A stretch of DNA of 10,756 nt. It comes from CANKHA01 sp040877285. GTDB lineage: Bacteria > Pseudomonadota > Alphaproteobacteria > Rhizobiales > Xanthobacteraceae. Position 1 is the first letter of the stretch, and each line of letters starts with the position of its first letter. The position numbers were made by a program, and so were the translations under genes. Under the pieces are notes generated by a model. The model was not told the origin of the DNA, ran no database searches, and was given only the letters and a program-made list of their open reading frames with translations. The stretch lies in the NCBI GenBank assembly GCA_040877285.1, contig JBBDNZ010000209.1, positions 1 through 10,756 of the forward strand, given 5' to 3'. This document shows, in pieces, positions 6,497 through 10,756 of the stretch.

Positions 6497-7702
6497 ATGG
6501 CTTTCCTCGCGGACGCATTGAAGCGCGTCAAACCGTCCCCCACGCTGGCGGTGACCGACAAGGCGCGCGCGCTCAAAGCCGCGGGCCGCGATGTCATTGG
6601 GCTGGGCGCGGGCGAGCCGGATTTCGAGACGCCGGACAACATCAAGCGGGCGGCGATCGAGGCGATCGAGGGCGGCCGCGCGTCCAAATATACCGCGGTC
6701 GACGGCATCCCGGAGCTGAAGGCGGCGATCGCGCGCAAATTCAAGCGCGAGAACGGGCTGGACTACAAGCCGAGCCAGATCATCGTCGGCACCGGCGGCA
6801 AGCAGGTGCTCTACAACGCCTTCATGGCCACGCTGAACCCCGGCGACGAGGTGATCATCCCGGCGCCCTATTGGGTGAGCTATCCCGACATGGTGCTGCT
6901 GGCGGGCGGCGAGCCGGTGCCGGTGGTCGCGCCCGCGGAGGAGGGCTTCAAGCTCAAGCCGGCGGCGCTGGAAAAGGCGATCACGCCGAAGACCAAATGG
7001 TTCCTGCTGAACTCGCCGTCGAACCCGACCGGCGCCGCCTATACGCGCGCCGAGATCAAGGCGCTGACCGACGTGCTGCTGCGGCACCCGCATGTCTGGC
7101 TGCTGACCGACGACATCTACGAGCATCTCGTCTACGACGACTTTGAGTTTTTCACCCCGGCGCAGGTGGAGCCGAAGCTGTACGAGCGCACGCTGACCAT
7201 CAACGGCGTGTCGAAGGCCTATTGCATGACCGGCTGGCGCATCGGCTATGCCGGCGGTCCGGAGCCGCTCATCAAGGCCATGACGATGATCCAGTCGCAG
7301 TCCACGTCGAACCCGGCGGCGGTGTCGCAATGGGCGGCGGTGGAGGCGCTGGACGGGCCGCAGGATTTCATCGCCAAGCACAACAAGGTGTTCAAGGAGC
7401 GGCGCGACCTGTGCGTCTCCATGCTCAACCAGGCCAAGGGGATCAAATGCCCGATGCCGGAGGGGGCTTTCTATGTCTATCCGTCCTGCGCCGGGAGCAT
7501 GGGCAAGACCGCGCCTTCGGGCAAGAAACTTGCGAGCGACGAGGATTTTGTCACCGAACTTTTGGAAGCCGAAGGCGTTGCAGTCGTTCAAGGAACCGCC
7601 TTTGGGCTCGGTCCGGCCTTCCGCATTTCCTATGCGACCAAGACCGAGGACGTGGAGGAAGCCTGCCGGCGCATCCAGCGCTTCTGCGGCAATTTAAAAT
7701 AG
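6497..7702 (+). CDS. aatA: aspartate aminotransferase (class I/II, PLP-dependent)
   Basis: A 401-residue cytosolic fold-type I aminotransferase, close to the usual length of the class Ib AspAT found in rhizobia and Thermus. It interconverts aspartate and 2-oxoglutarate with oxaloacetate and glutamate; some members also act on prephenate. Landmarks: GLGAGEPDFETP near the N-terminus, YTAVDGIPELK, NSPSNPTG with the PLP-ring Asn N176, TDDIYEHLVYD with D205 (pyridine N) and Y208, the Schiff-base lysine K240 in VSKAYCMTGWRIGYAGG, and R376 in AFRISYAT binding the substrate carboxylate. All key residues are present. ACGGAG (6485-6490) sits 6 nt before the ATG. A possible weak promoter (TTGCCG at 6444-6449 and TTAGGA at 6466-6471) lies upstream. 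The gene stands alone, divergent from GT87. Aspartate versus prephenate or another amino-acid preference cannot be settled from sequence alone. Confidence 0.93.
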   Translation: MAFLADALKRVKPSPTLAVTDKARALKAAGRDVIGLGAGEPDFETPDNIKRAAIEAIEGGRASKYTAVDGIPELKAAIARKFKRENGLDYKPSQIIVGTGGKQVLYNAFMATLNPGDEVIIPAPYWVSYPDMVLLAGGEPVPVVAPAEEGFKLKPAALEKAITPKTKWFLLNSPSNPTGAAYTRAEIKALTDVLLRHPHVWLLTDDIYEHLVYDDFEFFTPAQVEPKLYERTLTINGVSKAYCMTGWRIGYAGGPEPLIKAMTMIQSQSTSNPAAVSQWAAVEALDGPQDFIAKHNKVFKERRDLCVSMLNQAKGIKCPMPEGAFYVYPSCAGSMGKTAPSGKKLASDEDFVTELLEAEGVAVVQGTAFGLGPAFRISYATKTEDVEEACRRIQRFCGNLK

Positions 7703-7768
7703 CCGGTGAATTTGCCTTGCCCTCCTTACGAGGCGCTTGGCGAAGGTGATAGGCTGCGAGGCGCACGT

Positions 7769-7782
7769 TTGACACACATCAA
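7769..7782 (+). promoter_or_regulatory. candidate FNR/FixK-type anaerobox
   Basis: TTGACACACATCAA fits the FNR/FixK consensus TTGA-N6-TCAA, with half sites TTGAC and ATCAA. It lies 105 bp before the DUF992 start and 66 bp after the aminotransferase stop, so it would act on the DUF992 gene. Activation from about -41.5 would put transcription start near 7817; the poor -10-like CAATAC (7808-7813) is roughly placed. No regulator gene is in the window. Confidence 0.5.
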
Positions 7783-7807
7783 GGTGTCCTGCCGCTCCTG
7801 TCGGCAG
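7771..7807 (+). other. two adjacent small hairpins
   Basis: GACAC (7771-7775) pairs with GTGTC (7784-7788), and directly after it CTGCCG (7789-7794) pairs with CGGCAG (7802-7807). The first overlaps the anaerobox. There is no U-tract, so if they end aminotransferase transcription it would not be by a classic intrinsic terminator. Confidence 0.3.
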
Positions 7808-7875
7808 CAATACACAGTCGGCCGTATAGATTCCGATTCGCCAGCGCGATGAGGCAGTTGATGCCGCGCGCTACC

Positions 7876-7881
7876 AAGGAG
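7876..7881 (+). promoter_or_regulatory. ribosome binding site of the DUF992 gene
   Basis: AAGGAG, a near-perfect Shine-Dalgarno, 6 nt before ATG 7888. It rules out the in-frame upstream ATG at 7849 and places the signal peptide at the N-terminus. Confidence 0.75.
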
Positions 7882-7887
7882 AAAGTC

Positions 7888-8376
7888 ATGTTTCGTACCC
7901 TAACTATTGCTTCTGTCACCGCGGCTGCTCTGGCAGCCGCCGCACCTGCTTTGGCCCAATCCGGCACGCATACCGGTGTGCTCGAATGCACCGGAGGCAA
8001 AAACACGAGCTTCATCGTGGGCTCGACAGCCTCCTTGAATTGCACCTTCCGGCCCAACGTCGGGGGTCAAGAGTCCTACACGGCCGCTGTGCGCCGCGTC
8101 GGTCTCGACGTTGGATTCACCGATAAGTCGGTGGTGACCTGGGCGGTGATTGCCTCGCAGCCGGTCGCCCGGGGTGGCTTGGCGGGCAGTTATGGCGGCG
8201 TATCTGCCAACGCAGCGGTTGGGATCGGTGCGGGAGCCAATGCTCTTGTCGGCGGCTCTGACAAATCCATCACCTTGCAGCCGCTGAGCGTCCAGGGACA
8301 GACTGGCTTGAATGTCGCGGCCGGGGTCACAAGTCTCGAACTGCGCGCCGCATCGTCCAGCAAGAAAAAGAAATAA
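7888..8376 (+). CDS. secreted DUF992 domain protein
   Basis: A 162-residue exported protein. Residues 1-23 are a Sec signal peptide (MFRTLTIAS, Ala/Leu core, likely ALA-Q cleavage after 23). The mature part matches DUF992, a family of small secreted proteins common in Hyphomicrobiales: THTGVLECTGG, SLNCTFRPN, VGLDVGFT, VVTWAVIA, GGLAGSYGGVSANAAVGIGAG, and the very conserved SITLQPLSVQGQTGLNVA (127-144). Two cysteines, C34 and C52, could form a disulphide in the periplasm. The molecular role of DUF992 is unknown. The tail SSSKKKKK is strongly basic. The start is set by AAGGAG (7876-7881) 6 nt before ATG 7888; an ATG at 7849 in the same frame has no ribosome binding site and would bury the signal peptide. 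The gene is probably monocistronic, with a hairpin after its stop and a candidate FixK/FNR box upstream. Confidence 0.9.
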   Translation: MFRTLTIASVTAAALAAAAPALAQSGTHTGVLECTGGKNTSFIVGSTASLNCTFRPNVGGQESYTAAVRRVGLDVGFTDKSVVTWAVIASQPVARGGLAGSYGGVSANAAVGIGAGANALVGGSDKSITLQPLSVQGQTGLNVAAGVTSLELRAASSSKKKK

Positions 8377-8392
8377 ATTCATCGCGGGGTTG

Positions 8393-8416
8393 ACGGCCGC
8401 CCTCTAGGACGGCCGT
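8393..8416 (+). terminator. candidate terminator hairpin after the DUF992 gene
   Basis: ACGGCCG (8393-8399) pairs perfectly with CGGCCGT (8410-8416) around a 10-nt loop, 16 bp after the stop codon. It is followed by tactttcc rather than a true U-tract, so strength is uncertain. Confidence 0.45.
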
Positions 8417-8631
8417 TACTTTCCGTTCGGCGGCGCAAATATTGAATAGGACGGCGTGCCGCCCCCTGGCTTGTGGTCGCAGCCCGAGGGATTTTGCTCT
8501 CCGCGCGCGCCGTCACGCGATGAATGCCTTGGCTGTATCCCCTTGCCAGCTTGGCCGCCTCCTGAGACGATGAACTTTCCGGCGTCTGACCGGATTGGCC
8601 CGGCCAGCGCCATGCAGCGTGGGAGGCGTTC
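8417..8631 (+). other. leader region upstream of the EF-G-like gene
   Basis: A 215-bp spacer without a supported gene. GGCGGC (8429-8434) can pair with GCCGCC (8458-8463) across an A/T-rich loop. The region may hold a promoter and 5' leader, but no -35/-10 pair is convincing. Confidence 0.3.
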
Positions 8632-10701
8632 ATGGCCACAGGGAATGGAAACGGCACAAGTCCCAAGGGTCCCCGGTGTATCGCGCTGGTGGGCCCCTTC
8701 CAAAGCGGCAAGACCACGCTGCTCGAAGCGATCCTCGCCCGCACCGACGCGATCCAGAGGCAAGGCAGCGTGGACGACGGAACCACGGTCGGCGATGCCG
8801 GCAAGGAAGCGCGCGACCATCGCATGAGCGTCGAATTGAGCGCTGCCACCACCGGCTTCATGGGCGACAGCTACACTTTCATCGACTGCCCCGGATCCAT
8901 CGAATTCATCCACGATATGCGCGCGGCGCTGCCGGCGGTCGACGCGGCCGTGGTGGTCTGCGAAATGGACGAGAAGAAAATTCCTCAACTCCAGCTCATC
9001 CTGCGCGATCTGGAAGAGCAAAAAATCCCGCGCTTCGTTTTCCTCAATAAGATCGACAAGGCCGACGCCGCCATTCATGACGTGTTGCGCCTGCTGCAGC
9101 CGGCGTCACGCTGCAAGCTGCTGCTGCGCCAGCTTCCGACTTTTTCCGGCGAGATCATCTCCGGCTTCGTCGATCTCGCGTTGGAGCGCGCCTTTGTCTA
9201 CAAGGAGCACGCTCCCTCGGAAGTGGTCACGCTGGAAGGCGACATGCTGGACCGCGAGAAGACGGCGCGCTTCTCCATGCTGGAGACGCTGGCCGATCAC
9301 GACGACGAGCTGATGGAGCAGTTGCTTGAGGATATCCAGCCGCCGCGCGACAAAGTGTTCGACGACCTGGCGAAGGAATTGCGCGAAGGTCAGATTTGTC
9401 CCGTGCTGCTCGGCTCCGCCAACCGCACCAACGGCGTCCTGCGGCTGATGAAGGCGCTGCGGCATGAAGCGCCCGGCATCGAAACCACAGGCAAGCGCCT
9501 CGGCGTGAAGGCCGCAAGCGGCGAGGCGATCGCCTATGTGATGAAGACGCTCAACACCTCGCACGGCGGAAAGATGTCGATCGTCCGGGTGCTGGCGGGC
9601 TCGATTCCCGAAGGCGCGCAGATGATAGGGCCGTCGGACACCAGCGACCGCGTCTCGGGTGTATTCAAGCTGTTCGGTCAGCAATCGGAAAAGCGCGGCG
9701 CGGCGACAGCCGGCGACACGGTCGCGCTCGGCAAGATCGACCATGCCAAGACCGGCGACACGCTCGGCTCCGGCAAGCAGGCGCCGGCGCAATTCGCCAA
9801 GATCGAGCCGCACGCGCCCGTGCTCGCGATTGCCGCGGGCGCGAAGGAGCGCAAGGACGACGTGAAGCTCGGTCAGGCGCTGCACAAACTGTTGGAGGAA
9901 GATCCTTCGCTCACGGTGTTCCACAATCCGGAAACCCATGAAGTGGTGATGTGGGGGCAGGGCGAAATGCATCTGCGGGTGGCGACCGAACGCCTGGCCG
10001 ATCGCTTCGGCGTCGCCATCGTGAAGCGGCCACCGACCGTCGGCTACCGTGAGACGATACGGAAGGGCGCGGTGCAGCGCGGACGCCACAAGAAGCAGTC
10101 GGGTGGCCACGGCCAGTTCGGCGACGTGGTGCTCGACATCAAGCCGTTGCCGCGCGGTTCCGGCTTCAAATTCGAGGAAAAGATCACCGGCGGCGTCGTG
10201 CCGCGCAACTACTTTTCGTCGGTGGAGGAAGGCGTCCTCGATGCGCTCCAGCACGGGCCGCTCGGTTTCCCGGTGGTGGACATCGCGGTCGCGCTGATCG
10301 ACGGCTCCTACCACGCCGTCGATTCCTCCGATATGGCGTTCCGCCAGGCCGGGCGCATCGGTGTCGTCGAGGCGCTGCAGCAATGCCAGCCGGTTCTGCT
10401 GGAACCGATTCATACGGTGGAAATCGTATGTCCCAGTGAGGCGACCGCCAAGATCAACGCCATCCTTTCGGGACGCCGCGGCCAAATCCTCGGCTTCGAC
10501 ACGCGCGAAGGCTGGACCGGGTGGGACACGGTGCGCGCGCTGATGCCGGAAGTGGAGATCGGCAATCTTATCGTCGAGATACGTTCCGCCACCGCGGGCG
10601 TGGGCGGCTTCACCTCCAAGTTCGATCACATGGCGGAACTGACCGGCCGCAACGCCGACCAGATCATCGCCGCGAAAAAAGCCGCGGCGGCGGCGGCGTA
10701 G
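8632..10701 (+). CDS. elongation factor G-like GTPase with altered switch motifs
   Basis: A 689-residue protein with the five-domain EF-G layout: G domain about 15-275, domain II about 285-380, domain III about 390-465, domain IV about 468-588, domain V about 591-680, then an Ala-rich tail. G1 is GPFQSGKT (21-28), G4 NKID (139-142), G5 GSA (261-263). Domain IV has the RHKKQSGGHGQFG segment and the DGSYHAVDSSDMAF tip region (557-570). Two key G-domain motifs deviate: canonical RGITI (switch I) reads RMSVE (64-68), losing the Mg-binding Thr, and canonical DxPGH reads D85-C-P-G-S89, losing the catalytic His. This places it among EF-G-like paralogues (EF-G2 type), not the main translocase; no str-operon genes (rpsL, rpsG, tuf) flank it. 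Its role is unknown. GGGAGG (8621-8626) precedes the ATG by 5 nt. Confidence 0.9.
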   Translation: MATGNGNGTSPKGPRCIALVGPFQSGKTTLLEAILARTDAIQRQGSVDDGTTVGDAGKEARDHRMSVELSAATTGFMGDSYTFIDCPGSIEFIHDMRAALPAVDAAVVVCEMDEKKIPQLQLILRDLEEQKIPRFVFLNKIDKADAAIHDVLRLLQPASRCKLLLRQLPTFSGEIISGFVDLALERAFVYKEHAPSEVVTLEGDMLDREKTARFSMLETLADHDDELMEQLLEDIQPPRDKVFDDLAKELREGQICPVLLGSANRTNGVLRLMKALRHEAPGIETTGKRLGVKAASGEAIAYVMKTLNTSHGGKMSIVRVLAGSIPEGAQMIGPSDTSDRVSGVFKLFGQQSEKRGAATAGDTVALGKIDHAKTGDTLGSGKQAPAQFAKIEPHAPVLAIAAGAKERKDDVKLGQALHKLLEEDPSLTVFHNPETHEVVMWGQGEMHLRVATERLADRFGVAIVKRPPTVGYRETIRKGAVQRGRHKKQSGGHGQFGDVVLDIKPLPRGSGFKFEEKITGGVVPRNYFSSVEEGVLDALQHGPLGFPVVDIAVALIDGSYHAVDSSDMAFRQAGRIGVVEALQQCQPVLLEPIHTVEIVCPSEATAKINAILSGRRGQILGFDTREGWTGWDTVRALMPEVEIGNLIVEIRSATAGVGGFTSKFDHMAELTGRNADQIIAAKKAAAAAA

Positions 10702-10716
10702 TCCCTCTTCATGTCA

Positions 10717-10744
10717 TCCCGGACGGCCGAAGGCCGATCCGGGA
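10717..10744. repeat. bulged palindromic element after the EF-G-like gene
   Basis: The outer arms TCCCGGA (10717-10723) and TCCGGGA (10738-10744) and the inner arms CGGCC (10724-10728) and GGCCG (10732-10736) form a 12-bp stem with a GAA loop and a single bulged A at 10737. The gtcatcccgga start is typical of dispersed alphaproteobacterial palindromes. It begins 16 bp after the stop codon and could stabilise the 3' end or help termination, though it lacks a U-tract. Confidence 0.6.
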
Positions 10745-10756
10745 CCCATGCCATTT

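Noticed and set aside
6389..7591. 400-residue open frame on the minus strand
   Set aside because: It is antisense to an intact aspartate aminotransferase; its sequence is Arg/His/Gly-rich and its end reads through the palindromic element, so it is an artefact.
8456..8827. 123-residue plus-strand frame before and into the EF-G-like gene
   Set aside because: It is Pro/Arg-rich, has no ribosome binding site and overlaps the P-loop region of the real gene in another frame.
9106..10629. 507-residue open frame on the minus strand
   Set aside because: It lies fully antisense to the EF-G-like gene, is rich in Arg/His/Asp without domain features, and arises from high-GC codon bias.
10669..10698. GCG-rich run at the end of the EF-G-like gene as a microsatellite
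   Set aside because: It is a short Ala-rich C-terminal tail; repeats of this size are common in high-GC genes and give no evidence of phase variation.

Overview
The window is high-GC DNA with Shine-Dalgarno-led, closely packed genes, and reads as chromosome from an alphaproteobacterium, most likely Hyphomicrobiales (Rhizobiales). This rests on a DUF992 protein, a DUF486-type DMT protein, a SemiSWEET, an EF-G-like paralogue, a TTGA-N6-TCAA anaerobox and several GC-rich palindromic elements of the sort dispersed in rhizobial genomes. Genus cannot be fixed. I see no tRNA, rRNA, CRISPR array, transposase, phage gene or toxin-antitoxin pair.

Layout. Positions 1-677 (-) hold the N-terminal membrane half of an ABC exporter that runs off the left edge. 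A 237-bp spacer leads to a SemiSWEET sugar transporter (915-1175, +). It converges with a minus-strand pair: a periplasmic SH3-like protein (2569-3345) followed by a GT-C type membrane glycosyltransferase (1188-2507). Divergent from that pair is a four-helix DMT/DUF486 protein (3460-3810, +). It converges on a second minus-strand set: a two-helix hypothetical protein (3839-4132), a glutathione S-transferase (4281-4913) and a GT87/DUF2029 glycosyltransferase (5074-6348). The right part is all plus strand: a class I aspartate aminotransferase (6497-7702), a secreted DUF992 protein (7888-8376) and a large EF-G-like GTPase (8632-10701).

How the genes relate. Most look like independent housekeeping or envelope genes. 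Two polyprenyl-phosphate-sugar type glycosyltransferases and an exporter suggest an envelope-glycan theme, but no lipid-sugar synthase is present to confirm it.

The points most worth a second look are: the EF-G-like protein, which keeps the P-loop and NKID but has lost the switch I Thr and the catalytic switch II His; a perfect 25-bp palindrome lying in frame inside the GT87 gene; a near-consensus FNR/FixK box upstream of the DUF992 gene; and a bulged hairpin repeat just after the EF-G-like gene. I found no convincing new multi-gene system; this looks like a mostly ordinary chromosomal region.
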